A stretch of 64,000 bases of DNA. It comes from Gavia stellata. Its lineage: Eukaryota; Chordata; Aves; Gaviiformes; Gaviidae. A program made the position numbers and the translations under genes. Every line of letters starts with the position of its first letter. Positions within the stretch are counted from its first letter, which is position 1. The notes beneath the pieces were generated by a model, which did no database searches, was not told where the DNA came from, and saw only the letters and a list, made by a program, of their open reading frames with translations. This document shows, one piece after another, positions 30,523-42,492 of the stretch. Where the stretch lies: the NCBI RefSeq assembly GCF_030936135.1, contig NC_082610.1, positions 21,834,428 through 21,898,427 of the forward strand, in the 5' to 3' direction.

Positions 30523-32613
30523 CTACCAATCACTTGTCCCTGGAGAGTCTCCGCTGGCATCAGGTTGTCCCTCATCTGAAACTTCTTCAACAAGATTAGA
30601 GGGGACGAATCCTCTTGTGCCATCGGTCAGCTCTCCCACATACCAACCGTCTTCATCCACGTCTCCAAAGACGTACACGTATTGTCCAGCAACTAGAGGA
30701 AGCTCTAGTTCAGGCCGCTCGTTGGGACCATCGAAAGGATCATAGCTGTATCGAGCTATGAACGCTCGAAGCTCTGCCGGTTGTTTTCTCATCGCCTCCA
30801 GCAGGAGGGACTCCTTGTCTGCTACCAGGTTAGCCTGGCACGGCCTGGAAACGCTACGCTTGGATCTTGCTCTTTCCAGCCGTTCCAGTTCCTGAAATAG
30901 CTGCTGGCGTTGTTCCTTTAGCTTCTCATACCGATCATTCAGTTCAATCAGCTGGGCTCGAAACAGTGGCAGGGTTTCTTGGAGTTCCCTCTGCAAGCAC
31001 GCGCCTTCCTCTTCTTTCCTCTGGAGCGCTAGCTTGGCCTCCTCATGTTCCTTCTCCAGCTGTTGACTTCTTTCTGCCATTTCTCTCATGGCTTTCAGTT
31101 CACGCTCTGCCTCTTCCAGTTGGCTTTGAAGACAGACGTTTCTTTGGATGGCAGAATCTCGCTCGCCTGCCACTCGTGCTAGTAGTCCTTTCAGGTCAAG
31201 GTTTTCCGCTTGAACCTCTTCTGTCAAAGCCATCTGCCCATGGAGGCGAGCATTTTCTTGAGCCAGGCGGGTGTTTCCATTTGTCATCTCCGTGAGCTGC
31301 ACCTGTAACTGCTCAAGAGTTCGGCTGTGGGTGCTCACATCATAGGAGCCCTCTTCGTCTGCAGCCACTTGGGCCTGAAGCTCCACAGCTGCCTTCCGTG
31401 AGGAGTCGTCCTGCTTGTCCTGAGCCAGCAAAGCTCCATCAGCCTCTCCTGTTTCTCCATCGCTCTGCTGAGGAAACGATGCCACACGCAGTTCCTCAGT
31501 AGAGCGTTGGATGGGCAGTGGCACTCGAGTATTGATCAGGCGATTGCTGGCCACCTGCAGTTGCCTGGATCTTTCTTCCAGCCGCGAGGCGAGGCCAGCT
31601 AGTTGAGCACTTTTCTGCCGCAGCCAATCTGCCTCCTTGCGGGCTTCTGGAGAGCCTTTCTTTTTCAGGAGGCGGCTCTCCATCTCAAGGGCCCTCTCTT
31701 GCCTCTCCAGGTCTTCCAGAAGATGCTGCAGGTGGGTGTTCTGCTCCAGGAGCTGGCTGCACGTGCTGCCAAGCAGCACCAAGTCTTCCGCCTCTGGCAC
31801 CTGGAGCTGAGCATCTGCCACTGCCTTGCATGTTGTTTGCTGCCCAGCACTGTGGCTTTCGGGCAGTCTTTCCTGTAGTGCCGCCAGGGCCCGGGGCCCG
31901 TTTCTGCCAGAAGAGCAGGAGCTCTGCATCTCCTGATGGCCCTGGTGCGCAGGAGGGCCTTCGGGCTGGGCCGTGCTGGGGGAGGCGGGCAGCTCGCCCT
32001 CCAACTGCTGCAGGATGTATTTGGTGAAGAGTGTCTTCTCCAGCTGCAGCTGGTTCTGGAGGTGGCGGATGCGGGCGGGCTGGTAGCCATCTCTCTCCCA
32101 GCAGAGCTTGCTGAGGACATCCTGGAGCTTGCTCCGGGCCTCCCTGCCGCTGCTGCTGGGCCTCACCATCTCCTCGGCCAGCTGCTGCTGCAGGGCCCGC
32201 GTCTGGCCAAGGGCGGTGGTGCACTCGTGCCGCAGCAGCTCCTGTTCCTCGCGGAGCTCAGCCTCCTTCCAGCGCAGCAGCTGGCGGGTCTCCACCACCC
32301 GCTGCCGCTGGTTCAACTCCAGAAGCCGCTGCACCTCCTGAGCCTGTCGCTGCTCCCACTCGGACTGGAGCCGCTCTGCCAGGAGCTGCTGCTCCCTGCC
32401 CAAAGCCGCCTTCAGCTCCCGCGTTTCGGTAGCGAAGCAGCGGCGCAGCTCCTGGGTGCGGTGCCGCTCTTCCTCCAGCTCAGCCCGTAGCGCTTCCAGC
32501 TCCCGCCTCTGCTCCTCCTTCTGCGCAAGGCTGCTGGGGGCCTGCACCGGGCCCCGGCGGGGCGAGGGGCGGCTGCGCGCCACGAGCCCCCTGCCCGCAA
32601 CATCCCGCGTCAT
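30523..32613 (-). CDS. RIMBP3-like: RIMBP3-like protein, copy 5
   Basis: 696 codons, ATG at 32611-32613. Right-hand class, but with Arg561 instead of Trp561 and with Gln143. Leu433 (TLEQLQ where the others have TREQLQ) is private and sits at the start of the C-terminal coiled coil. Confidence 0.88.
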   Translation of the reverse strand: MTRDVAGRGLVARSRPSPRRGPVQAPSSLAQKEEQRRELEALRAELEEERHRTQELRRCFATETRELKAALGREQQLLAERLQSEWEQRQAQEVQRLLELNQRQRVVETRQLLRWKEAELREEQELLRHECTTALGQTRALQQQLAEEMVRPSSSGREARSKLQDVLSKLCWERDGYQPARIRHLQNQLQLEKTLFTKYILQQLEGELPASPSTAQPEGPPAHQGHQEMQSSCSSGRNGPRALAALQERLPESHSAGQQTTCKAVADAQLQVPEAEDLVLLGSTCSQLLEQNTHLQHLLEDLERQERALEMESRLLKKKGSPEARKEADWLRQKSAQLAGLASRLEERSRQLQVASNRLINTRVPLPIQRSTEELRVASFPQQSDGETGEADGALLAQDKQDDSSRKAAVELQAQVAADEEGSYDVSTHSRTLEQLQVQLTEMTNGNTRLAQENARLHGQMALTEEVQAENLDLKGLLARVAGERDSAIQRNVCLQSQLEEAERELKAMREMAERSQQLEKEHEEAKLALQRKEEEGACLQRELQETLPLFRAQLIELNDRYEKLKEQRQQLFQELERLERARSKRSVSRPCQANLVADKESLLLEAMRKQPAELRAFIARYSYDPFDGPNERPELELPLVAGQYVYVFGDVDEDGWYVGELTDGTRGFVPSNLVEEVSDEGQPDASGDSPGTSDW

Positions 32614-32716
32614 TGCGACGGCCACCAAACGCTGCTGCCCAAGGTCAGCAAGTGTTGCGTTCCTGGGGCTGCGAAGCCAAGACAGCGTCTGCCATGGCCG
32701 GGGCGGGTGAGCGTGG

Positions 32717-32835
32717 CCTTATGTGCATGTCCTGGCCCCGAGCTCACAGTGGAGGGGAGGGGCAGCATGGCCTTATATGGTAGGATCTGGCCCCGAGCTC
32801 ACAGTGGAGGGGAGGGGCAGCATGGCCTTATATGG
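32717..32835 (-). promoter_or_regulatory. Promoter-like block of copy 5 (two boxes)
   Basis: Boxes at 32771-32780 and 32826-32835. The base pair after the second box is GTATGACC instead of GTAGGACC, the same variant as in the outer repeat of copy 1. Confidence 0.58.
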
Positions 32836-35302
32836 TATGACCTGGCCCCTCTGCGCACAAAGGAGGGCGGGCGGCATTTTCCCCCAGAACAACGAGAAGA
32901 CAAAGATGGGTTCCAAGCCATGCGCAAGAGAACCAAGTGACCTCTTCTGTACAAGTGGGTTTGCTGCTAGAAGAAACCAGACCGAGCTGGCTGAAAGCGG
33001 CAAAGTTGCAACAAAACTGTGCAAACAGCTATTAAATATTTCACCCCCACCTTGACATTCCTCTTCAAGACTGCCCTCAGAAATGGCCGGGGGGTCATAT
33101 GGAGCTGTGAGCAGCCCCGGCCCACGCAGCACCCTCTGCACAGCAGAAGGAGCCTGCCCTGCCGGGGCTTGCTCTTCCCAGCCACAGCTGCTCCCCAAAA
33201 TGCTGTGGGCGGCTCCCCAGGCAGGCTGAGTGCTGACCCTGGCAGGCGGCAGAGCCCCTGCCCCAGCACACAGCCCCCTGGGGCGTAGGGACCCTGCTTG
33301 GAAGGACTGTCCTGGGCAGCCCTGGGTGCACAGCCAGCTTCACGCCCCGCATCAGCCGTACCCGGGAGAAGGCAGCTCTCATGGCCTGTCCCTCTGACGA
33401 TGCAGTAGGGAAGCCGTGCTCAGCAGCACGTCTTCCGGCAACCTGGATAAACTGTGAGGCTTGTTCAGACAGATGCCTTGGATGTACTGGATTTTGGAGA
33501 GCCCTCCGGGATATTCATGTGCACTGCCCTGCAGCCAGCATCTTACCATGTAAAGACCTGTGAAGATTTCTCCCACCCTGGGAGCTCGGCTGTCCTGCCG
33601 CTAACCTCTCTCTGCGTCGCTCCGCTCCCCTCGCTGCCTGCAGGCAGTGCCCTCAGCCCTGCTGCGCTTTGCAGGGCAGCTGCTCCTGGGCAGAGCTGTC
33701 TCTCGCAAGCAATGCCCGCTTGCTATGAGCTCCCTCCGTCCCTGGAGCCCAGCCCAGCTCAGGAGCAGAGGCCCAGCCCAAGGCGTCACTTGCTCTGCCC
33801 CTTCTGGGCTCCCTGGAGATGTCCCAGGGGCTCCAGGGCTGACAGCTCCTGAAAGGCAGCAGAGTCACCCTTGGGGAAGGGACTTTTGAGCTGACTGCGC
33901 TAGTCACCGATTGTCCCTCTCTGAAGAGTGGAGAGAGACCGATTCCAAAAGCATGGTTTGTCCTTCCACAGCATGGCCGTCTATGGGAGCTGTAAACGTT
34001 CCCCTCTGGACACGGATATTCTTGAGCCGAAACAAAAAGAACATGCAGGCAGTGACAGGGAGCTGTTGGTTGGACCCTGTGCCAGGCAGGGATTCAGCTG
34101 AAGCAGTGCAGGCATCTCATCCCCAGCTGGAAGCCCTCGGGAGGAAGCAGCATTCAGCTCCCCCCATGCAGCCCACAGACCCCCACTGTTAAGGGGTGTC
34201 AAGCCTGGCCACCACTTCCAGCCACTCCGGCCCAGCACCCCCTCGTGCCATGCCGCTGGAGCCCAGTACAGACCAGGAGCACCCAGTAGAGTTCTGCCTG
34301 GCTGCTGGAGCCCAGCCTGGTGCCTGGGGACCTGGAGCCTTTGCCCAGGCTGAGGGATGCAGCTGCCACTTTTCCGCGTGCAGCTGTTACTTGTAGCGAA
34401 GCTGAGCGTGCATCCCAGAGATTCACACGCACAGATGCACAGACGCACGGACGTGGACACGCAGAGGACACTGACACGGCCAGTCACACAGACTGCCACA
34501 GATGAGGCGCTGCCGTCAACAGCACCCACACGCAGGACTCACATAAAACACAAACAGAGGCGGCCATGCCCCCTCCTCCTCGTGGGCTGCCAGAGGCAGG
34601 AGGCCGCTAGTGTAGGCACACCCACACACACACATGCCCACAGGACACTCTCTACCTTCACAAGCGCACGCATGTGCATGGGTCCCCTGAGTACTGGCAG
34701 AGCCCCCCTTGGTCCCCCGGTACCCCTGCCCGGACCCCGGCCCTCTGACCCATCCCACAGGTCCCCTACTCGCTGCCTGGTCCCTCTAGGTGCTCCCTGC
34801 AAACATTCAGCACTCCCACATCTGTCCCGCAGGCACCCAACACTCGCCCGTCTCCCCAGGTGCCAGCGTGGGCCCTCTGCCTGCCTTATATCCCAGTCCG
34901 GACGCGAGGCCCCGCCTAGTCACCAGCTGCTCCAGCTTGAAGTTTGCTGGTGAAATCACACGCACACCCCCTGCACCCTGGGTTTGGGGAAGATGCAGAC
35001 ACTCACAGAGCCTCTTACTTGCCTCCCTTGTGCTGGTCCCCCCCTGAGGTGGTTTTCAGGACACACACCGTTCCCAGCCCCGTGCCTGCTGGCCGAGACC
35101 CCCACTCGCTCTAGTAGCTGCACCGGGACCCATACCAGTAGCTGGCACCACAAGCCAGGGCTGCCTACACCCCCTGCTTGGCTGCGGTAGCTGGCAGCCA
35201 GTCCACCCACGCCAGCTCCCCCTGTAACCGGCACATCGTCCTTCCAGTTCCCACACACATGGCTTGAGAGTGAGATGACACAGAGAGATCGTTCAGGAAA
35301 AA
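32836..35302. other. Spacer 6, no convincing gene
   Basis: Same layout. It shows CCTTATATCC at 34884-34893 and the TTGGACCCTGTGCCAGGCAGGG variant near 34071, shared with spacers 7 and 9-12 but not with spacers 1-5 or 8. Confidence 0.8.
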
Positions 35303-35350
35303 TTTAATAAGAAGGTATAAGAAGACAGGACAGACAGCATCTGTGTCCTG

Positions 35351-37441
35351 CTACCAATCACTTGTCCCTGGAGAGTCTCCGCTGGCATCAGGTTGTCCCT
35401 CATCTGAAACTTCTTCAACAAGATTAGAGGGGACGAATCCTCTTGTGCCATCGGTCAGCTCTCCCACATACCAACCGTCTTCATCCACGTCTCCAAAGAC
35501 GTACACGTATTGTCCAGCAACTAGAGGAAGCTCTAGTTCAGGCCGCTCGTTGGGACCATCGAAAGGATCATAGCTGTATCGAGCTATGAACGCTCGAAGC
35601 TCTGCCGGTTGTTTTCTCATCGCCTCCAGCAGGAGGGACTCCTTGTCTGCTACCAGGTTAGCCTGGCACGGCCTGGAAACGCTACGCTTGGATCTTGCTC
35701 TTTCCAGCCGTTCCAGTTCCTGAAATAGCTGCTGGCGTTGTTCCTTTAGCTTCTCATACCAATCATTCAGTTCAATCAGCTGGGCTCGAAACAGTGGCAG
35801 GGTTTCTTGGAGTTCCCTCTGCAAGCACGCGCCTTCCTCTTCTTTCCTCTGGAGCGCTAGCTTGGCCTCCTCATGTTCCTTCTCCAGCTGTTGACTTCTT
35901 TCTGCCATTTCTCTCATGGCTTTCAGTTCACGCTCTGCCTCTTCCAGTTGGCTTTGAAGACAGACGTTTCTTTGGATGGCAGAATCTCGCTCGCCTGCCA
36001 CTCGTGCTAGTAGTCCTTTCAGGTCAAGGTTTTCCGCTTGAACCTCTTCTGTCAAAGCCATCTGCCCATGGAGGCGAGCATTTTCTTGAGCCAGGCGGGT
36101 GTTTCCATTTGTCATCTCCGTGAGCTGCACCTGTAACTGCTCACGAGTTCGGCTGTGGGTGCTCACATCATAGGAGCCCTCTTCGTCTGCAGCCACTTGG
36201 GCCTGAAGCTCCACAGCTGCCTTCCGTGAGGAGTCGTCCTGCTTGTCCTGAGCCAGCAAAGCTCCATCAGCCTCTCCTGTTTCTCCATCGCTCTGCTGAG
36301 GAAACGATGCCACACGCAGTTCCTCAGTAGAGCGTTGGATGGGCAGTGGCACTCGAGTATTGATCAGGCGATTGCTGGCCACCTGCAGTTGCCTGGATCT
36401 TTCTTCCAGCCGCGAGGCGAGGCCAGCTAGTTGAGCACTTTTCTGCCGCAGCCAATCTGCCTCCTTGCGGGCTTCTGGAGAGCCTTTCTTTTTCAGGAGG
36501 CGGCTCTCCATCTCAAGGGCCCTCTCTTGCCTCTCCAGGTCTTCCAGAAGATGCTGCAGGTGGGTGTTCTGCTCCAGGAGCTGGCTGCACGTGCTGCCAA
36601 GCAGCACCAAGTCTTCCGCCTCTGGCACCTGGAGCTGAGCATCTGCCACTGCCTTGCATGTTGTTTGCTGCCCAGCACTGTGGCTTTCGGGCAGTCTTTC
36701 CTGTAGTGCCGCCAGGGCCCGGGGCCCGTTTCTGCCAGAAGAGCAGGAGCTCTGCATCTCCTGATGGCCCTGGTGCGCAGGAGGGCCTTCGGGCTGGGCC
36801 GTGCTGGGGGAGGCGGGCAGCTCGCCCTCCAACTGCTGCAGGATGTATTTGGTGAAGAGTGTCTTCTCCAGCTGCAGCTGGTTCTGGAGGTGGCGGATGC
36901 GGGCGGGCTGGTAGCCATCTCTCTCCCAGCAGAGCTTGCTGAGGACATCCTGGAGCTTGCTCCGGGCCTCCCTGCCGCTGCTGCTGGGCCTCACCATCTC
37001 CTCGGCCAGCTGCCGCTGCAGGGCCCGCGTCTGGCCAAGGGCGGTGGTGCACTCGTGCCGCAGCAGCTCCTGTTCCTCACGGAGCTCAGCCTCCTTCCAG
37101 CGCAGCAGCTGGCGGGTCTCCACCACCCGCTGCCGCTGGTTCAACTCCAGAAGCCGCTGCACCTCCTGAGCCTGTCGCTGCTCCCACTCGGACTGGAGCC
37201 GCTCTGCCAGGAGCTGCTGCTCCCTGCCCAAAGCCGCCTTCAGCTCCCGGGTTTCGGTAGCGAAGCAGCGGCGCAGCTCCTGGGTGCGGTGCCGCTCTTC
37301 CTCCAGCTCAGCCCGTAGCGCTTCCAGCTCCCGCCTCTGCTCCTCCTTCTGCGCAAGGCTGCTGGGGGCCTGCACCGGGCCCCGGCGGGGCGAGGGGCGG
37401 CTGCGCGCCACGAGCCCCCTGCCCGCAACATCCCGCGTCAT
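35351..37441 (-). CDS. RIMBP3-like: RIMBP3-like protein, copy 6
   Basis: 696 codons, ATG at 37439-37441. Pure right-hand class (Arg143, Arg183, Lys193, Arg237, His297, Trp561) with no private residue noticed. It is a good reference for that class; compared with copy 7 I see one residue difference (Arg237 versus Ser237). Confidence 0.88.
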   Translation of the reverse strand: MTRDVAGRGLVARSRPSPRRGPVQAPSSLAQKEEQRRELEALRAELEEERHRTQELRRCFATETRELKAALGREQQLLAERLQSEWEQRQAQEVQRLLELNQRQRVVETRQLLRWKEAELREEQELLRHECTTALGQTRALQRQLAEEMVRPSSSGREARSKLQDVLSKLCWERDGYQPARIRHLQNQLQLEKTLFTKYILQQLEGELPASPSTAQPEGPPAHQGHQEMQSSCSSGRNGPRALAALQERLPESHSAGQQTTCKAVADAQLQVPEAEDLVLLGSTCSQLLEQNTHLQHLLEDLERQERALEMESRLLKKKGSPEARKEADWLRQKSAQLAGLASRLEERSRQLQVASNRLINTRVPLPIQRSTEELRVASFPQQSDGETGEADGALLAQDKQDDSSRKAAVELQAQVAADEEGSYDVSTHSRTREQLQVQLTEMTNGNTRLAQENARLHGQMALTEEVQAENLDLKGLLARVAGERDSAIQRNVCLQSQLEEAERELKAMREMAERSQQLEKEHEEAKLALQRKEEEGACLQRELQETLPLFRAQLIELNDWYEKLKEQRQQLFQELERLERARSKRSVSRPCQANLVADKESLLLEAMRKQPAELRAFIARYSYDPFDGPNERPELELPLVAGQYVYVFGDVDEDGWYVGELTDGTRGFVPSNLVEEVSDEGQPDASGDSPGTSDW

Positions 37442-37544
37442 TGCGACGGCCACCAAACGCTGCTGCCCAAGGTCAGCAAGTGTTGCGTTCCTGGGGCTGC
37501 GAAGCCAAGACAGCGTCTGCCACGGCCGGGGCGGGTGAGCGTGG

Positions 37545-37663
37545 CCTTATGTGCATGTCCTGGCCCCGAGCTCACAGTGGAGGGGAGGGGCAGCATGGCC
37601 TTATATGGTAGGACCTGGCCCCGAGCTCACAGTGGAGGGGAGGGGCAGCATGGCCTTATATGG
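37545..37663 (-). promoter_or_regulatory. Promoter-like block of copy 6 (two boxes)
   Basis: Boxes at 37599-37608 and 37654-37663, both intact; the upstream ATG is present at 37554-37556. Confidence 0.58.
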
Positions 37664-40131
37664 TAGGACCTGGCCCCTCTGCGCACAAAGGAGGGCGGGC
37701 GGCATTTTCCCCCAGAACAACGAGAAGACAAAGATGGGTTCCAAGCCATGCGCAAGAGAACCAAGTGACCTCTTCTGTACAAGTGGGTTTGCTGCTAGAA
37801 GAAACCAGACCAAGCTGGCTGAAAGCGGCAAAGTTGCAACAAAACTGTGCAAACAGCTATTAAATATTTCACCCCCACCTTGACATTCCTCTTCAAGACT
37901 GCCCTCAGAAATGGCCGGGGGGTCATATGGAGCTGTGAGCAGCCCCGGCCCACGCAGCACCCTCTGCACAGCAGAAGGAGCCTGCCCTGCCGGTGCTTGC
38001 TCTTCCCAGCCACAGCTGCTCCCCAAAATGCTGCGGGCGGCTCCCCGGGCAGGCTGAGTGCTGACCCTGGCAGGCGGCAGAGCCCCTGCCCCAGCACACA
38101 GCCCCCTGGGGCGTAGGGACCCTGCTTGGAAGGACTGTCCTGGGCAGCCCTGGGTGCACAGCCAGCTTCACGCCCCGCATCAGCCGTACCCGGGAGAAGG
38201 CAGCTCTCATGGCCTGTCCCTCTGACGATGCAGTAGGGAAGCCGTGCTCAGCAGCACGTCTTCCGGCAACCTGGATAAACTGTGAGGCTTGTTCAGACAG
38301 ATGCCTTGGATGTACCGGATTTTGGAGAGCCCTCCGGGATATTCATGTGCACTGCCCTGCAGCCAGCATCTTACCATGTAAAGACCTGTGAAGATTTCTC
38401 CCACCCTGGGAGCTCGGCTGTCCTGCCGCTAACCTCTCTCTGCGTCGCTCCGCTCCCCTCGCTGCCTGCAGGCAGTGCCCTCAGCCCTGCTGCGCTTTGC
38501 AGGGCAGCTGCTCCTGGGCAGAGCTGTCTCTCGCAAGCAATGCCCGCTTGCTATGAGCTGCCTCCGTCCCTGGAGCCCAGCCCAGCTCAGGAGCAGAGGC
38601 CCAGCCCAAGGCGTCACTTGCTCTGCCCCTTCTGGGCTCCCTGGAGATGTCCCAGGGGCTCCAGGGCTGACAGCTCCTGAAAGGCAGCAGAGTCACCCTT
38701 GGGGAAGGGACTTTTGAGCTGACTGCGCTAGTCACCGATTGTCCCTCTCTGAAGAGTGGAGAGAGACCGATTCCAAAAGCATGGTTTGTCCTTCCACAGC
38801 ATGGCCGTCTATGGGAGCTGTAAACGTTCCCCTCTGGACACGGATATTCTTGAGCCGAAAAAAAAAAGAACATGCAGGCAGTGACAGGGAGCTGTTGGTT
38901 GGACCCTGTGCCAGGCAGGGATTCAGCTGAAGCAGTGCAGGCATCTCATCCCCAGCTGGAAGCCCTCGGGAGGAAGCAGCATTCAGCTCCCCCCATGCAG
39001 CCCACAGACCCCCACTGTTAAGGGGTGTCAAGCCTGGCCACCACTTCCAGCCACTCCGGCCCAGCACCCCCTCGTGCCATGCCGCTGGAGCCCAGTACAG
39101 ACCAGGAGCACCCAGTAGAGTTCTGCCTGGCTGCTGGAGCCCAGCCCGGTGCCAGGGGACCTGGAGCCTTTGCCCAGGCTGAGGGATGCAGCTGCCACTT
39201 TTCCGCGTGCAGCTGTTACTTGTAGCGAAGCTGAGCGTGCATCCCAGAGATTCACACGCACAGACGCACAGACGCACGGACGTGGACACGCAGAGGACAC
39301 TGACACGGCCAGTCACACAGACTGCCACAGATGAGGCGCTGCCGTCAACAGCACCCACACGCAGGACTCACATAAAACACAAACAGAGGCGGCCATGCCC
39401 CCTCCTCCTCGTGGGCTGCCAGAGGCAGGAGGCCGCTAGTGTAGGCACACCCACACACACACATGCCCACACGACACTCTCTACCTTCACAAGCGCACGC
39501 ATGTGCATGGGTCCCCTGAGTACTGGCAGAGCCCCCCTTGGTCCCCCGGTACCCCTGCCCGGACCCCGGCCCTCTGACCCACCCCACGGGTCCCCTACTC
39601 GCTGCCTGGTCCCTCTAGGTGCTCCCTGCAAACATTCAGCACTCCCACATCTGTCCCGCAGGCACCCAACACTCGCCCGTCTCCCCAGGTGCCAGCGTGG
39701 GCCCTCTGCCTGCCTGATATCCCAGTCCGGACGCGAGGCCCCGCCTAGTCACCAGCTGCTCCAGCTTGAAGTTTGCTGGTGAAATCACACGCACACCCCC
39801 TGCACCCCGGGTTTGGGGAAGATGCAGACACTCACAGAGCCTCTTACTTGCCTCCCTTGTGCTGGTCCCCCCCTGAGGTGGTTTTCAGGACACACACCGT
39901 TCCCAGCCCCGTGCCTGCTGGCCGAGACCCCCACTCGCTCTAGTAGCTGCACCGGGACCCATACCAGTAGCTGGCACCACAAGCCAGGGCTGCCTACACC
40001 CCCTGCTTGGCTGCGGTAGCTGGCAGCCAGTCCACCCACGCCAGCTCCCCCTGTAACCGGCACATCGTCCTTCCAGTTCCCACACACATGGCTTGAGAGT
40101 GAGATGACACAGAGAGATCGTTCAGGAAAAA
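37664..40131. other. Spacer 7, no convincing gene
   Basis: Same layout. The sequence GCCGAAACAAAAAGAAC is changed to an uninterrupted A run near 38859-38868, which accounts for the 4829-bp unit. CCGGTGCTTGC near 37992 replaces the usual CCGGGGCTTGC and is shared with spacers 8 and 11. Confidence 0.8.
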
Positions 40132-40179
40132 TTTAATAAGAAGGTATAAGAAGACAGGACAGACAGCATCTGTGTCCTG

Positions 40180-42270
40180 CTACCAATCACTTGTCCCTGG
40201 AGAGTCTCCGCTGGCATCAGGTTGTCCCTCATCTGAAACTTCTTCAACAAGATTAGAGGGGACGAATCCTCTTGTGCCATCGGTCAGCTCTCCCACATAC
40301 CAACCGTCTTCATCCACGTCTCCAAAGACGTACACGTATTGTCCAGCAACTAGAGGAAGCTCTAGTTCAGGCCGCTCGTTGGGACCATCGAAAGGATCAT
40401 AGCTGTATCGAGCTATGAACGCTCGAAGCTCTGCCGGTTGTTTTCTCATCGCCTCCAGCAGGAGGGACTCCTTGTCTGCTACCAGGTTAGCCTGGCACGG
40501 CCTGGAAACGCTACGCTTGGATCTTGCTCTTTCCAGCCGTTCCAGTTCCTGAAATAGCTGCTGGCGTTGTTCCTTTAGCTTCTCATACCAATCATTCAGT
40601 TCAATCAGCTGGGCTCGAAACAGTGGCAGGGTTTCTTGGAGTTCCCTCTGCAAGCACGCGCCTTCCTCTTCTTTCCTCTGGAGCGCTAGCTTGGCCTCCT
40701 CATGTTCCTTCTCCAGCTGTTGACTTCTTTCTGCCATTTCTCTCATGGCTTTCAGTTCACGCTCTGCCTCTTCCAGTTGGCTTTGAAGACAGACGTTTCT
40801 TTGGATGGCAGAATCTCGCTCGCCTGCCACTCGTGCTAGTAGTCCTTTCAGGTCAAGGTTTTCCGCTTGAACCTCTTCTGTCAAAGCCATCTGCCCATGG
40901 AGGCGAGCATTTTCTTGAGCCAGGCGGGTGTTTCCATTTGTCATCTCCGTGAGCTGCACCTGTAACTGCTCACGAGTTCGGCTGTGGGTGCTCACATCAT
41001 AGGAGCCCTCTTCGTCTGCAGCCACTTGGGCCTGAAGCTCCACAGCTGCCTTCCGTGAGGAGTCGTCCTGCTTGTCCTGAGCCAGCAAAGCTCCATCAGC
41101 CTCTCCTGTTTCTCCATCGCTCTGCTGAGGAAACGATGCCACACGCAGTTCCTCAGTAGAGCGTTGGATGGGCAGTGGCACTCGAGTATTGATCAGGCGA
41201 TTGCTGGCCACCTGCAGTTGCCTGGATCTTTCTTCCAGCCGCGAGGCGAGGCCAGCTAGTTGAGCACTTTTCTGCCGCAGCCAATCTGCCTCCTTGCGGG
41301 CTTCTGGAGAGCCTTTCTTTTTCAGGAGGCGGCTCTCCATCTCAAGGGCCCTCTCTTGCCTCTCCAGGTCTTCCAGAAGATGCTGCAGGTGGGTGTTCTG
41401 CTCCAGGAGCTGGCTGCACGTGCTGCCAAGCAGCACCAAGTCTTCCGCCTCTGGCACCTGGAGCTGAGCATCTGCCACTGCCTTGCATGTTGTTTGCTGC
41501 CCAGCACTGTGGCTTTCGGGCAGTCTTTCCTGTAGTGCCGCCAGGGCCCGGGGCCCGTTACTGCCAGAAGAGCAGGAGCTCTGCATCTCCTGATGGCCCT
41601 GGTGCGCAGGAGGGCCTTCGGGCTGGGCCGTGCTGGGGGAGGCGGGCAGCTCGCCCTCCAACTGCTGCAGGATGTATTTGGTGAAGAGTGTCTTCTCCAG
41701 CTGCAGCTGGTTCTGGAGGTGGCGGATGCGGGCGGGCTGGTAGCCATCTCTCTCCCAGCAGAGCTTGCTGAGGACATCCTGGAGCTTGCTCCGGGCCTCC
41801 CTGCCGCTGCTGCTGGGCCTCACCATCTCCTCGGCCAGCTGCCGCTGCAGGGCCCGCGTCTGGCCAAGGGCGGTGGTGCACTCGTGCCGCAGCAGCTCCT
41901 GTTCCTCGCGGAGCTCAGCCTCCTTCCAGCGCAGCAGCTGGCGGGTCTCCACCACCCGCTGCCGCTGGTTCAACTCCAGAAGCCGCTGCACCTCCTGAGC
42001 CTGTCGCTGCTCCCACTCGGACTGGAGCCGCTCTGCCAGGAGCTGCTGCTCCCTGCCCAAAGCCGCCTTCAGCTCCCGGGTTTCGGTAGCGAAGCAGCGG
42101 CGCAGCTCCTGGGTGCGGTGCCGCTCTTCCTCCAGCTCAGCCCGTAGCGCTTCCAGCTCCCGCCTCTGCTCCTCCTTCTGCGCAAGGCTGCTGGGGGCCT
42201 GCACCGGGCCCCGGCGGGGCGAGGGGCGGCTGCGCGCCACGAGCCCCCTGCCCGCAACATCCCGCGTCAT
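40180..42270 (-). CDS. RIMBP3-like: RIMBP3-like protein, copy 7
   Basis: 696 codons, ATG at 42268-42270. Right-hand class with Ser237, a change it shares with copies 8 and 9 only. This marks a run of three neighbouring copies related by local duplication or conversion. Confidence 0.88.
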   Translation of the reverse strand: MTRDVAGRGLVARSRPSPRRGPVQAPSSLAQKEEQRRELEALRAELEEERHRTQELRRCFATETRELKAALGREQQLLAERLQSEWEQRQAQEVQRLLELNQRQRVVETRQLLRWKEAELREEQELLRHECTTALGQTRALQRQLAEEMVRPSSSGREARSKLQDVLSKLCWERDGYQPARIRHLQNQLQLEKTLFTKYILQQLEGELPASPSTAQPEGPPAHQGHQEMQSSCSSGSNGPRALAALQERLPESHSAGQQTTCKAVADAQLQVPEAEDLVLLGSTCSQLLEQNTHLQHLLEDLERQERALEMESRLLKKKGSPEARKEADWLRQKSAQLAGLASRLEERSRQLQVASNRLINTRVPLPIQRSTEELRVASFPQQSDGETGEADGALLAQDKQDDSSRKAAVELQAQVAADEEGSYDVSTHSRTREQLQVQLTEMTNGNTRLAQENARLHGQMALTEEVQAENLDLKGLLARVAGERDSAIQRNVCLQSQLEEAERELKAMREMAERSQQLEKEHEEAKLALQRKEEEGACLQRELQETLPLFRAQLIELNDWYEKLKEQRQQLFQELERLERARSKRSVSRPCQANLVADKESLLLEAMRKQPAELRAFIARYSYDPFDGPNERPELELPLVAGQYVYVFGDVDEDGWYVGELTDGTRGFVPSNLVEEVSDEGQPDASGDSPGTSDW

Positions 42271-42373
42271 TGCGACGGCCACCAAACGCTGCTGCCCAAG
42301 GTCAGCAAGTGTTGCGTTCCTGGGGCTGCGAAGCCAAGACAGCGTCTGCCACGGCCGGGGCGGGTGAGCGTGG

Positions 42374-42492
42374 CCTTATGTGCATGTCCTGGCCCCGAGC
42401 TCACAGTGGAGGGGAGGGGCAGCATGGCCTTATATGGTAGGATCTGGCCCCGAGCTCACAGTGGAGGGGAGGGGCAGCATGGCCTTATATGG
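42374..42492 (-). promoter_or_regulatory. Promoter-like block of copy 7 (two boxes)
   Basis: Boxes at 42428-42437 and 42483-42492. The inter-box segment has GGATCTGG instead of GGACCTGG, shared with copy 5. Confidence 0.58.
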